Assembly (NCBI GenBank): GCA_030144725.1
Contig: JASKMD010000019.1
Location: 3,160,179-3,224,178, forward strand
Source: Haematococcus lacustris
Taxonomy: Eukaryota > Chlorophyta > Chlorophyceae > Chlamydomonadales > Haematococcaceae
Direction of reading: 5' to 3'
Length of the DNA: 64,000 bases
Both the position numbers and the translations under genes were made by a program. Below, piece by piece: positions 22,135-32,602 of the stretch. The notes under the pieces are model-generated. The model was not told where the DNA came from and did no database searches. It saw nothing but the letters and a program-made list of their open reading frames with translations. How positions within the stretch are numbered: the first letter of the stretch is position 1; every line of letters begins with the position of its first letter.

Positions 22135-22960
22135 CTCAGAAACTCAGCTACATTCTCGGAACGGAGTGGCCGTGTAGGGGGGTCGCCATCTAACCGGAGT
22201 GCCGGCAACCGGAGTGGGGCGGAAGTGGATCCATTACATGCCGGGCTGGGGACTCCCTCCCTCTCCCATGCCCTGTGTCCTATCAGGTACATATATACCG
22301 TACTGATACGCCCTGTTGGTGATATGCTGATTTGGTGAAACCCGAAAAAACGGCCCCAAAGGCCCTATTGGCACATATTTGGTGACAGCGCCTGGCTCAA
22401 ACATTGAAGTGATACATGTTTGGTGACTCCCTATTCTTAATAGATCTACGAAGCCAGAGGCTGCCAAGTGCAACACCTAGCAATAGCACATTGTCCACAT
22501 ATGTATTTGTTTACTAGTGGGGCAGCCACCTTTGAGCACTGAAGCGTGTGGCTGCTTCCATCACAGCCTCATCATCCTCACTATCACTCTCGCTATCAGA
22601 GCTGCTGTTGGCTGAGCTGCTGGCACTGCTGCTGTCGCTTCCACCAGCCTCCACCGTGGCAGCAGCTTTGGCGCCATATACCATAAAGTTATGGTGAACT
22701 TCAGGGTGTTGCTACAAATTTGGTGACAGTCGCATCTCAAACAAATGGTGATACAATTTGGTGACGATTAGATTTGGTGAAATCACCAACATGGCGTATC
22801 AGTACGGTATTACATAAAGTTGTCACCCATGAAAGACGACACCCTGATCCGGTGGGAATGGGAGACTGCTGCCAGCGCTACTCGTTGTCGCCAGGAAGGG
22901 TGGGGTACGGTCTGGAGGCAAACAAAACAGGCACAAAACACCAGCCCCACAACGTAGGGA
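22135..22960. other. Repeat-rich interval upstream of Fanzor A
   Basis: Holds a short DNAAF1-exon-like fragment (about 22229-22285) and a MITE-like element (22295-22810). No gene is seen. Frames over the region are interrupted by TTTGGTGA-type subterminal repeats. Confidence 0.5.
22295..22810. mobile_element. MITE-like element with 29-bp terminal inverted repeats
   Basis: The left end ATACCGTACTGATACGCC...GTTGGTGAT (22295-22323) is matched inverted at 22782-22810 with one mismatch. TACATA occurs immediately outside both ends (22288-22293 and 22811-22816), a likely target duplication within one base of register. The interior carries repeated TTTGGTGA motifs and no coding capacity. Confidence 0.8.
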
Positions 22961-23085
22961 CTAGTCACGTCGCACTTCTGACAGCACATGCAGAATGTGT
23001 AAGAACAGGTTAATGATGTACAGGTACAACGTAATGGCACCCAAGACGTATTCATCAGGGCTCAGCTTGTACTTGTGGTTGCCAC
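22961..23085 (-). pseudogene. TMBIM/Bax-inhibitor-1 (LFG) family terminal exon, orphan
   Basis: After a CTGCAG acceptor the frame reads [20 protein letters not shown], continues [14 protein letters not shown] and stops after a short basic tail. This is the C-terminal pattern of LIFEGUARD/GRINA-type TMBIM proteins (charged loop, then the last membrane helix Y...LYLDIINLFL.IL). The family makes seven-helix ER/Golgi calcium-leak or anti-death proteins. I find no preceding exon (no DTQLI-like motif) on the minus strand before the DNAAF1-like duplicate at 23.34 kb, so this looks like a gene fragment. An upstream exon beyond that insertion cannot be excluded. Confidence 0.65.
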
Positions 23086-24094
23086 CTGCAGGCAAAGCAG
23101 GTGGGAACACACCAGTCAACACTCCATCTACATGCAGGCTAGGGATGACCCAGGAGCAGAGGAGACATGGCCATCAGAGCTCAGGGAAGGACCTAGCGTC
23201 TCAAACAAGGAAAGTCGTCTGTTGGACAAGCCGTTGTACTATTGAATAGCTGGGGGCACAATGTTGGACACAAGAAGCACAAGTAGCACATGTTGCAGTC
23301 ATGACATGCTGGCAGGCCCAGCAAATCACCCAAGGCTGTGATCATCACATCAGGGGCAGGGGCCTGGGGGGAGGAGGAGTCTGGGCCGCTGCTGGACCTT
23401 CAATAAGGCTGGGAGCAGAGGGGGGCAGCTTGGGGGCTGCTGGCAGCAGCAGCGGCGGGGGCAGGGTGGGGGCGCACAGGCTGGTGGCTGATGCGATGTT
23501 GAGGGAGGACTCGGCCTTTGCCCTGCTGGCCGGGGGGAGCTCTGAGACAGCGGTCCAGGGGGGCCAGGGGTCAGGTGCAGCTGCAGGGCGCTCGCATCTC
23601 TCGCCTCTGGGTCAGCCTCCTGCTGCTCCTGCTGCTGCTGCTGCTCCTACCCCTGCTGGACATGCTGCTGGGGGCGTGTCAACAGTTGTCCACTCGACTG
23701 CTGAGCAAACACTGGGTGCCGGGCTGGGGACTCCCTCCCTCTCCCATGCCCAGCTTGAGCGCATATTCCCTTCATATGTGTCCTATCAGGTCTTCCCTCC
23801 CTGCCGTCCTGCTTAAAAGCCGACCTAAGGGTGCTGGTTTACCACAACGCTGTCTCTAGCTCCTTGCTTCTCCATCGCTTTGTCACGGCAATCCGGCCAG
23901 GCACCAACACGACACATATACATATCCTGCTGCACTGTGTAGGGTAGACTGGGTAACGTGTCGCAGGCAACCTCGGTAGCGAAGGTCCCACCAAATCAAC
24001 TGCCCTCGAGTGACCAAAAAGCACCCAGCTGCCAGTCGACCCTCACAGACTCAAAACGATTCGCCAGCCAGACTTGCTTGTTGTCAAGCGTGCG
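23086..24094. other. Intergenic with DNAAF1 exon-5 duplicate
   Basis: The middle is the DNAAF1-like copy. The right part should hold the promoter and 5' UTR of the amine oxidase gene. No other gene is seen. Confidence 0.5.
23337..23790 (+). pseudogene. Duplicated fragment of the DNAAF1 last exon
   Basis: Closely matches 5633-6170 of DNAAF1, beginning GTGATCATCACATCAGGGGC. It carries a deletion of about 100 bp (the equivalent of 5694-5795) plus substitutions and shortened CTG tracts. The copy has no leucine-rich-repeat part and no conserved surrounding exons, so it is a captured or transposed gene piece. Confidence 0.85.
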
Positions 24095-27000
24095 ATGGCA
24101 GAGAGCTACCATTCAGTGGTTGTCGTCGGCGCCGGCATTTCTGGTCTTTATGCAGCTCACCTACTGAAGGCTCAGTTTCCGGACCTGCTAGTAGTTGAGG
24201 CACAGGACAGTATCGGTGGACGCATTAAGCAGGTGAAGAGCCGGCGGGCGTCAACATGCGGTCGACTTGCATCAGCCAGCCTGGCAAGCCTCCGATGCTT
24301 ATTGCTCTCACTGGTTGCAGCTACACGATCTTGCTCCCTGGCCAATCGAGGCTGGTCCGGAGTTCGTCCATGGACGCCACTCAATCCTGGTGCACGTCAC
24401 CCAGCAAATGGGCGTGCAGTTTAGAGAAAAGGAGTGGCCTGAATGGTGTGTAGCACAGTACGAACATGGCATGTCCACATCCTGGAAGACACCTGTATGG
24501 CATATAGGCAGCCACTTTCTGCCCCTGAGTGACTGCTACTGGCACAGCATGTGTTAGGTTTGCTTTGCATACAATGTTACACAGGTGGTACTTCAAGCAG
24601 GACAAGCAGCTGTTGCGCAACAATGAGGTGGATGCTGAAGTTCGGAAAGTGTCTGCGCTTATGGAGGAGACTGTGGGTGGTGAAGCCTTGCCACCTGTGG
24701 GAAACGACGTGTCCGCCAGAGACTGGCTGCTTTCAAAAGGCGCAACACCCAAGATGGTGAGGATGCTGCTGGTGATATGATTGCATGCGTTGTCCGCTGC
24801 AAGGCCTGCTGTGTCATGCTTGGCATGTAGGCTCTGTGAGTAAACTACGGCTGCTGACTAGACTCGACTCATGACTGTGACTGCTCCCACTTCGCAGCTC
24901 GCTGTTGCGGATGCTGGATGGGCCAATGATTTTGGAGGATCGCTCCATCGAGTGGGCTTGCGGGAAATGATTGAAGAAAACAAAAGGTAGGTGCCCAGGA
25001 ACACGTGGTCAGATGTGCTGTCCGTGCACTGCTTGCTGCTATGGCCAGCTCCATAAGCACCTCACACATGTCACATAGGTGTTCCTTGCATAGGGCTCAG
25101 GTTTGACACTGTTCAGACCTGTGTAACATACTGCTGATCACCTCCCTTGGCCTACCCAGGTGTAGTAGGTGTGCCACAGTGGTGCATTGCATGTGCGTTG
25201 CCAGGTGGGTAGACGGGGAGTCATATCTGCAGATGGACCGCTCCATGGGGGAGGTTGCCAAGGCCCTGGCCCAGGGCGTGTGTGTACGTACCAGCTGCCC
25301 TGTCAACCTCATCAGCTACTCGCCCCAAGGCACTGACGGCAACAGCAGCAGCAGCGTCACGCTGCACTGTGCGGACAACAGGCGCATCCGTTGCCGTGCA
25401 GTCATCATTACCGCATCACTGAGAATACTGCAGGTGAGTAGGAGAGGGACAGAGGTACGGGGTCAGCAACTTTAGGGCAGGACCTTGTGTGTGTTCCATT
25501 GCGCACAAAGAACACTTTGCAAACATGCTCTCACGGTGTCGCTTCCCCTACATCATCTGCCCTGACGGAGGCTGTTGCTTGTGGCATGAATTTGGTGCTT
25601 AGGATGGTGTTCTCCAGTTCTCTCCACCCTTGCCAGAGCGGAAGCAACAGGCCATCAGCCGCATCCGCATGGGCAACGTGGTGAAGATCATCCTTACATT
25701 CAGCAAGCGCTTCTGGCCAGAGGACCAGTATGACGTGGTGCGTGGAAGCTGCACAGGCTGGCTCCCAGGCAGAGGTAGAGGAGTCTGCCCTACATGAAAG
25801 CTTGGCCAACGTACATCGTGGGCAAAAACAGCATTGGCACCCACCATTCTTTTTCTCCCTTGCATTGCTGGATGTCTGTTGCTTGCCCTTGCTGGTACCC
25901 TTGCTAGGGTTGCAAGAATGCAAAGCATTGCAGTGGCACGATGTTTGGCAATGGCAGCGCTGTTGCTGGCTGGCTCGCAGTTGTGCCCAGACTGCTTTGT
26001 GCCGGAGTACTGGATGTTGCGGTACCCTGCTAAGAATATGGTGGGCAGACCTTTTGTTCCTATACTTTCCCATCTCCATGCACCAGCCACACCCGCTTTG
26101 TTCAAGTACTAGGGCTGGGGCTTCTGGGAGGGTGCTAGGGGCCACAAGGGCCATGACCTGTGTGCTGCATCAAGGTCAAGGGTGCATGCAGAAATGACTT
26201 TGACGCACCCATCTGCTACACTTTGCACAGTTAGGCTGTGATGATGTTGACTAAACACTTTTAATGTGCCACCCTTCTCCACCACAGCTGGTCCTCTACA
26301 CATGTGTAAAGTCCTACACCCTTTACCCTAAACCGTTTGGGCGGTTGCTATGCACTGCTCTGCAGGACCCAAGCCTTGGCCAGCACTCTGTAGTGGGCTT
26401 TGTGGCAGGCGACAGGGCTGACGCACTGTCCTTGCTACCCCAGGACCAGGTAAGCTTGCTCCACAGGGCGCATGGGACACTCATGAGCAACGTAAGGCAC
26501 TGCATGCAGTCATAGCCATCACAGCAGCAGCAACACCACCATCACCATGCACAAGCTGAATGAAGATGGGTGTAGAGGTAAGCAGGTGCTGGGTCCACTG
26601 GTGCCGTTTCCGTGGAGGACGAGTTACGCATGTCTTGCTACTTGGCACGCGACACATTTAAACCTGTGGTACCTGGCACATCTCAGTTTGAGCACTTTGC
26701 ACATTTCTTGGTTTATGACATGATGAACATGGTGTGTTGCTCTTGTAGGTCGTGTCCCGCTTCCTTGCCCAGCTGGATGAAGTGTATGGCGCTGCTAGCG
26801 GCACGCAGCCTGCCACAACCCACCTGGTGGCAGCGCGGGTGGTGGACTGGAGCCAGGAGCCTTGGGTGCGCGGCGCCTACACGTGAGCGTGCTGTCGGGA
26901 CAGTAGAGAGGCTCCTGTCTCCGCCGTGGCAAGCATCCACACAGGCTCACATGTCGTCACGATGAGCTGAGAAGCAAAGCTGGATCAGGAAAACTGAGCT

Positions 27001-27568
27001 CGGCAACATGGCAACCAGAGCATCCTCTGGGTGCTGGCTGCATCTCTTTGTTGCTACAATGTAGTAATCTTAATGATAATGCAGGGTTGTCGACTGTTGC
27101 TTTCTGCAGTGACATTGGGGCTGGTGCTGCTGTCAGCTATTGGTTCGCTGTGCTGCTGCCAGGTACCCCACTTTGGGAGCTGAGCAGGGAGATCGCGAGG
27201 AGCTGGCTGCGCCAGTGGCCAGCTGCCTTTTCTTTGCAGGTAGGCCTGGCTGCTGTCCTGGTCAGCACCCTGTTCCTTACTGGCCTGCCCTGCCTTGGTC
27301 CTGCCTTGGTCCCTGTTGCACACTGCACAGACTATGCTTCAGTCCCTGCATTGCATGTGTCACTACTGCAAGCATTTACATGGTAACCTCAGCACAGTGC
27401 CTAGCGCTGCATCCAGTGTGGTGCGGCATTGATGGGTGGTCTGCAGGCGAAGCATGCAACGTGGAGTTGAACCCTTGCCTGCAAGGAGCTATGGAGTCAG
27501 CCCAGCGCGCAGCCATTGCCTTGGCATTACAAATCCAACCAGCCAGCTACCAGGTCGCCAAGCTGTGA
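24095..27568 (+). CDS. FAD-dependent amine oxidase (polyamine-oxidase-like)
   Basis: Eleven exons: 24095-24232, 24321-24445, 24585-24756, 24898-24986, 25205-25433, 25603-25737, 25981-26040, 26366-26449, 26749-26882, 27163-27239 and 27447-27568. All are GT-AG and phase closes to 454 residues. The Rossmann motif VVVVGAGISGLYAAHLL starts at residue 8 and GGRIKQ near 40. The mid-section has LAPWPIEAGPEFVHG, ANDFGGSLH, AVIITASLRILQ, FVPEYWMLRYPA and VVGFVAGDRAD. The C-terminal FAD-binding end is LGAEQGDREELAAPV, CLFFAGEA and LQGAMESAQRAA. This is the flavin amine oxidase fold (PF01593) of polyamine oxidases and related enzymes, which oxidise C-N bonds with O2 to give aldehyde and H2O2. There is no clear signal peptide or PTS1 (the end is AKL after a Val; an -KL tail is weak). 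Substrate is unknown. The usual GEAT is GEAC here. Confidence 0.9.
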
Positions 27569-28744
27569 ACACCAACATCGTGCCCTGGGTCACACATCTC
27601 ACACAAGTATGTGCATGTTCACTATGACATGCATTTGCGGACCACAACATGCTCACATGCCCGTGTTTCCTCAATCTGCGAGGCATCAAGCTTTTGAGGA
27701 GCTGGGAAATGTTGGCATGCTGTGGTGACAGGCGTATGATTCCTCGTTCTTGCTCTCTACTTGCTGTCCGATGGAGGCTGTGGTTTCCGTACTTATTCCT
27801 TGCGCAAGGAGGGACGTTTTGCATAGTCTATATTATGTGTTTGGGGCTGGTGAAGGGATCTTTGGATTCCCTTGGTGATATTGGTCCAGTCTGTGTTATA
27901 TGCCTTGTTTCTCATGTGTCCGGCGCTACTCACAGGTCACTGCATTGTTAAGCAGGGCGCCTAGTCTCAGTCTCACTCCGTCTTGTAGCCAATTGATAGT
28001 AAAGCCTCAACGCCATCAAACCGAGCGCCTCGTACCTTTTCCTTGACCCCAACCATTACATTCGGCTTGGTATTCTGTTGCCGCCACCCCATCGCTGCTT
28101 GACCTAGTCGGTGGCTGCATAGTTCGGCGGAAAGTTTCGGACCTCTAATATTCAGGAGTCCCCAACATGGGGTTGGTAATCTTCATGCAAGTACTCGCTA
28201 CAAAGTGCACCGATTTCGGTAGCGTTTGTTGCATTGGCACCTGCAAATCACTCCGCATCTACTGGCAAGCGGCGCGTTAATCCTTGCATCAGAGTCCATG
28301 CCGGCGCAAGCGAGCGCGGACACACCTCAGCTGCTCACAACCGATTGTTTCTTTGGTATGTAACGGCATCAGTGATGGAGCTGCGCCTGCTACCAAGCCA
28401 GAAGTACAATCTCAATTCAGCCCGCCAGGCTTGCTCCGCGAGCCTTTCATTGGTGCAGGCAGTGTCGGAAGACCGTCGTGGGGCTAGTAATGACTGGACA
28501 ATGCATCAAACGCGCAGGGTTATGTGGGAGGTGCGTTCCTCTCTAGCCATTCACACAGAAAAGTACCTCCTTGCACAAATCGGCCTGTTGTAAGCTGACC
28601 ACTGTGACTTTCTAGAATTTCGAGTCATTACTCTGTTCGTAACTCTACGACACAGCTGCTGGAAAAGAAAGCACGGCAATTAATCAATCAGGCCCGCCGT
28701 AATTGACTTTCGCGTGACCCGACTCTGCCTTGCAGAGTTGACTA
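27569..28744. other. Intergenic, no gene recognised
   Basis: Contains the amine oxidase 3' UTR. A coding-like plus-strand stretch at 28375-28540 (MELRLLPSQKYNLNSARQAC) has no partner exons and no known family. Confidence 0.4.
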
Positions 28745-29115
28745 GCCTACTCCGACCGCCTGGACCCTGGACGCCACCCCCTCCCACCCCCTCGCCTGGA
28801 CCCTGGACGCCTGGACCCTGGACGCCACCCCCTCCCACCCCCTCCCACCCCTTCCCACCCCTTCCCAGCCCCTCCCACCCCCCCCCCACCCCCTCCCACC
28901 TCCTCCCAGCCCCTACCCTCCCCCCCCCCCCCCCCCACCCCCTCCCACCTTCTCCCTGCCCCTCCCACCCCCTCCTAAGCCCCTCACTGCCCCGCCAACC
29001 CTTCCCACCCCCTCCCAGCCCCTCCCACCTCCCAGCCCCTTCCACCCCCTCCACCCCCTCCCACCCCCTCCCACCCCTTCCTACCCCCTCCCAGCCCCTC
29101 TCAACCCTCATGCTG
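28745..29115. repeat. C-rich minisatellite
   Basis: Imperfect CCCTCCCACC-type repeats and a CTGGACCCTGGACGCC motif fill about 370 bp with extreme strand asymmetry (C on plus). Confidence 0.8.
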
Positions 29116-29170
29116 CCCCCCCCTGGCAGCGGCTGGCAGCTGGTGCTGGTGCTGCCTCTGACCTGCTCAC

Positions 29171-29274
29171 CCCTCCAGCTGCGCAGCAGGAGGTCGGGGC
29201 GGAGCTGGACACAAGCTCGACACGCAAGCGGAGGGCGGGCGGGAGGGATTGGACCCAACATGTCGAGCAAGGTA
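29171..29274 (+). CDS. Possible isolated exon
   Basis: Flanked by a CTCCAG acceptor-like and a GTAACG donor-like site; one frame reads AQQEVGAELDTSSTRKRRAG then GRDWTQHVEQ. Composition is coding-like, but no family or partner exon is recognised. Confidence 0.2.
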
Positions 29275-29866
29275 ACGTAGCAATGGCCTACAGGCCTTGT
29301 GTGGCCTTACAGAGTGGCCAGGTAGAATGTACTACTCACGAAGCGGTCAAGCAATGCAGCAGCCTTGTATATTTCCGAGCATGGGTGGAGGGTAGGGCGC
29401 GACCATATCATTTTTGATCATATTTCAGCATGGACATATCATCTGCCTTGTGGGCCGCCCTTGGCAGATAGGCCCGTGGCTTAGTGATCCATACATAGCT
29501 AGGGGTCTCCGCTAGCCTACTCTCCGCTCGCTAAGTCACAACTCTTCTCCACCGCCCTACAAACGGTGAAAATCATATTCAAGTCATATTCAGTCATATC
29601 GGCGTTTCCTCAGGAAAATCATGTTTCGGTCGCGCCCTAGTGGAGGGGCGTCATTACATCGGTTGGCGTGCCATGTGAATCGTTTTGACTGCGGCGACTG
29701 TCCCTGACTGTTTGCAGGGGATACTGAGCCACGTCGGTCGCGGCGGTCTCTCGCGACGAGGCCCGCATGAGCAACCAATGCATGGATTTGAATGCGAAGA
29801 TTTGCGCCGCCATAGCACTCAGCACAGGACCTTTTTCTGAAACAACGGACCTTTTTCCCGAAATAC

Positions 29867-30082
29867 GCCAAATTCAAAGATAACTTGAACCTTCTTATGA
29901 AATTTGCAGAGGTTGGGCAGCAGCTTAGCGACTGCCAACCGCACTACGTGCTACGTCGAAGTGCGCTTCAGATTCGGCCACCAAGGAGGCGCTGAGGCGC
30001 AGTAGCTTGCGCATACACTTTTTTATGTTACTTGTAATTACTTTGATTATCTACGAGGACCCCCGCACGTGGGCACCGAAGG
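29867..30082. repeat. Direct repeat D, copy 1
   Basis: About 215 bp starting AAATTCAAAG and ending GGGCACCGAAG, almost identical to 30649-30866. Copy 1 is followed by unrelated sequence. Confidence 0.85.
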
Positions 30083-30648
30083 CAAGATTGCTGAAGATTA
30101 TTGAATCGAATGTCGAGTCGTTGATGGTCGTTAGCCACCAGCGCGCATTAGCACCATCAGCGCAATAGCACGGCCAGCAGCCTGTACAATGGCGAGCCCC
30201 CTCACCACTGCGGGTGTCCTCGCCATAATAGAGCATATGCTGCGACTGCCGACTGCCGAAATACTGCCATGAACATGGTGCAACCAGTAAAGCATATCTG
30301 CCCATTATACAACAAAGGCAAGCGCACCCAGTCCTCCAGCCCCAGACCCCTCAGCTTTCCTGACCGCTAGCAGCAGCAGTCGGTAGTGCAAGGGAGTTGA
30401 GGCGGGAAGCTAGGGCGGCTAGGTGAGGTCGGACCTCTGAAAAGGTGTTGAGCAGCCGGATTTTAGTCAGGTGTCCCCAACTAACAGAAAATGACAGGAA
30501 ACCGACCCATGGTAATCAAAACGACGCCGCGTTCCAGCCACTTGGTTTATATTAATGTTTCGCTATCATTACCGGATAGCGGACTCCGTGAGCTATGCGG
30601 TGGAACTTGTATCATTAAATACTGTGCACTGTGGACCTTTGACATCGC
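30083..30648. other. Interval between the direct repeats
   Basis: AT-richer than its surroundings, holds one arm of the long inverted repeat, and has no recognisable gene. Confidence 0.4.
30268..30306. repeat. Inverted repeat arm paired with 30926-30964
   Basis: ATGGTGCAACCAGTAAAGCA and the following CCATTATACAAC read in reverse complement at about 30926-30964, about 620 bp away. Confidence 0.8.
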
Positions 30649-30866
30649 TAAATTCAAAGGTTATTTGAACCTTCTTATGAAATTTGCCGGGGTTGGGCAG
30701 CAGCTTAGCGACCGCCAACCGCACTACGTGCTACGTCGAAGTGCGCTTCAGATTCGGGGCCACCAAGGAGGCGCTGAGGCGCAGTAGCTTGCGCATACAC
30801 TTTTTTAAGTTACTTGTAATTACTTTGATTATCTACGAGGACCCCCGCACGTGGGCACCGAAGGAC
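30649..30866. repeat. Direct repeat D, copy 2, with adjacent fold-back
   Basis: Second copy of repeat D. Its internal segment 30765-30801 (CCAAGGAGGCGCTGAGGCGC...) recurs inverted at 30891-30930 just after the copy, giving a possible hairpin with a loop of about 90 nt. Confidence 0.8.
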
Positions 30867-31369
30867 CCTCCTGTGTGTGCGTGCAAGTGTGTGCGCAAGC
30901 TACTGCGCCTCAACGCCTCCTTGGTTGTATAATGGGCAGATATGCTTTACTGGTTGCACCATGTTGTGCATTGGGGATTGCACTGCGTTAGTGCAAACAA
31001 ACAAACAAAACTAACAATTCATAGTATTTGTTTCAACTTCACGTTGTTGTATTCTATACATTAAGTTGCAAATTGCAAATTGCTGATGGCAAAGGATTTA
31101 GGGGGTTCAGGTGGTTGGGTGGTGGGCACCTGCCGGCCTGGTCAAAGCGTCAGTGCACCCATGTGCGCCGCATGGTGTGCGGTTTGGACGTCAGCTGGTT
31201 GCTGGAGGAGGGGGGGTGGGTGGTGACTGAAGCCATGCAGGCTGAGGTGCCTTTGGAGCGGGGCCTACGGGGGCTTGGGGAGAGGGGGCGGGTGGATGAT
31301 GACTTGGTGGAGGACCCATCAAACCGGGGCCGGCTCTTGCGCCATGCGGTGCACACCACCACCAGAGAT

Positions 31370-32273
31370 GGAGGCACCTATGGCAGCCTGGCAACTTGAT
31401 TTGGTGGCATGGCAGCAGTCTGAGCTCACCAACCCAATGCTGCCTAGGGCCCCCCGCCCCCCCACATCCTATGCCATCATCCCCACCAGCAAGTGCAGTG
31501 CTCGGCATGTCTTCATCGACACACGGGGCCTATAGCGCATGATGCGTGACGCTGGCATGCTGGGGGTGCTGACGGAGGAGGGGGTCACCTCCTTGAAGTA
31601 ATTCAGAAACGGTGCCCTACCTGACCCAGTGGAGCCGGGCAAGTACATTGCAGGGCCCAAAGACAGCCACGTGAGTGCTCCTTGCAATCAGGTGCCAGCC
31701 AGTCCTTGTGTGCTCAGTCAGCTGCCATGTGTGCTGTCAACTGCCTTGTGAGCCTTCTGTCAGCTGCCTACACAAGCTAGGTGCCTTGAATGTGTTTATG
31801 GTGGCTGCAAGTGGCCAACCGATGGGACGCATTGCTGCCTGACCCTCGCCGCCAACTGCTCGCCAGCCCTAAGCACAGCTCCGTGCAAATAGTGCACACC
31901 GATGGAGTCGCCATCAGCGTGATCTTCCTGCGGCCCAAGCCTGCCGCTCCACCCGCAGAGCTGCCGCGGATTGGCAGGAACATGGGCGCAGTCAAGCTGC
32001 TGGCTTACCTCGACGCGAAGGCCTCTAAACCTTTGGATATATGTTTTTTGAGGTCCGAAAATTTCCACACCCATGTGCAGGTTCTATGACCGGGACGTAT
32101 CTGCTGAGCTGAACATTCGCCGCTGTGCAGTCGGACCAGGTCCACGTCCCACTGAGGTGTGCAGATGGGAAGGCCGCCCAGCCATGCCAAAGCCAGGCCA
32201 GCCAGGCCGGGAGTGGGTGTACCTGCCCAACGAGGCCCTGTTGCACAAGTGGCGACATAAGTGGCGGCCTTAG
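31370..32273 (+). pseudogene. Fanzor-like copy B, core-deleted relic
   Basis: Coding traces in order: SYAIIPTSKCSARHVFIDTR, RMMRDAGMLGVLTEEGV, ALPDPVEPGKYIAGPKDSH, VANRWDALLPDPRRQLLASP, QIVHTDGVAISVIFLRP, ELPRIGRNMGA, then directly FYDRDVSAELNIRRCAVGPG and a basic C-terminal end to TAG. The last is a RuvC-III/C-terminal block (Asp codon 32094-32096). The RuvC-I and RuvC-II core and zinc ribbon that should lie between MGA...LDAK and FYDRD are missing. In-frame stops occur at 31533 (TAG) and 31599 (TAA). The C-terminus (NIRRCAVGP...) differs from copies A and C (NMQRIGE), so this is a separate subfamily. The 5' limit is uncertain. Confidence 0.7.
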
Positions 32274-32602
32274 CGAGCTACTGCAAGACAATCCAAGAAA
32301 ACAAGATACCAACCCCCTCACAAAGGGGATGTGTGTGAGCAAGAGCTACAGGGTTAGTTAGAGCTCTTGCTAGTAGTAGACCTGGAGGCACACACACCAG
32401 AATGGCTGAGCTGGAGTGGGCAGTAGGCTTTACAACAATGATCTCGCAGCCTCTGTTTGACCACAACTCGTGCTTTGTTTTGGTGTTGCATGAGGGCTGT
32501 ACCATGAAAAGCGTTATAAAAGATAAGGACTAGCGTGCAGATTTGCTGTCCGTTCACCACCTATTGAGCAGACATATCCAGACATCTGCGTCGTAGCATA
32601 AG
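32274..32602. promoter_or_regulatory. Upstream region of the aldolase gene
   Basis: About 330 bp between the Fanzor B relic and the aldolase ATG; it must hold the promoter and 5' UTR. No specific element is identified. Confidence 0.35.

Noticed and set aside
26280..26365. Frame LYTCVKSYTLYPKPFGRLL as an extra amine oxidase exon
   Set aside because: Adding it has no counterpart in the amine oxidase pattern; the exon starting 26366 closes phase without it.
29867..30866. The 215-bp direct repeats as LTRs of a retrotransposon
   Set aside because: The interior (about 570 bp) has no gag/pol-like motif, no primer-binding site was seen, and the repeat ends are not TG...CA.
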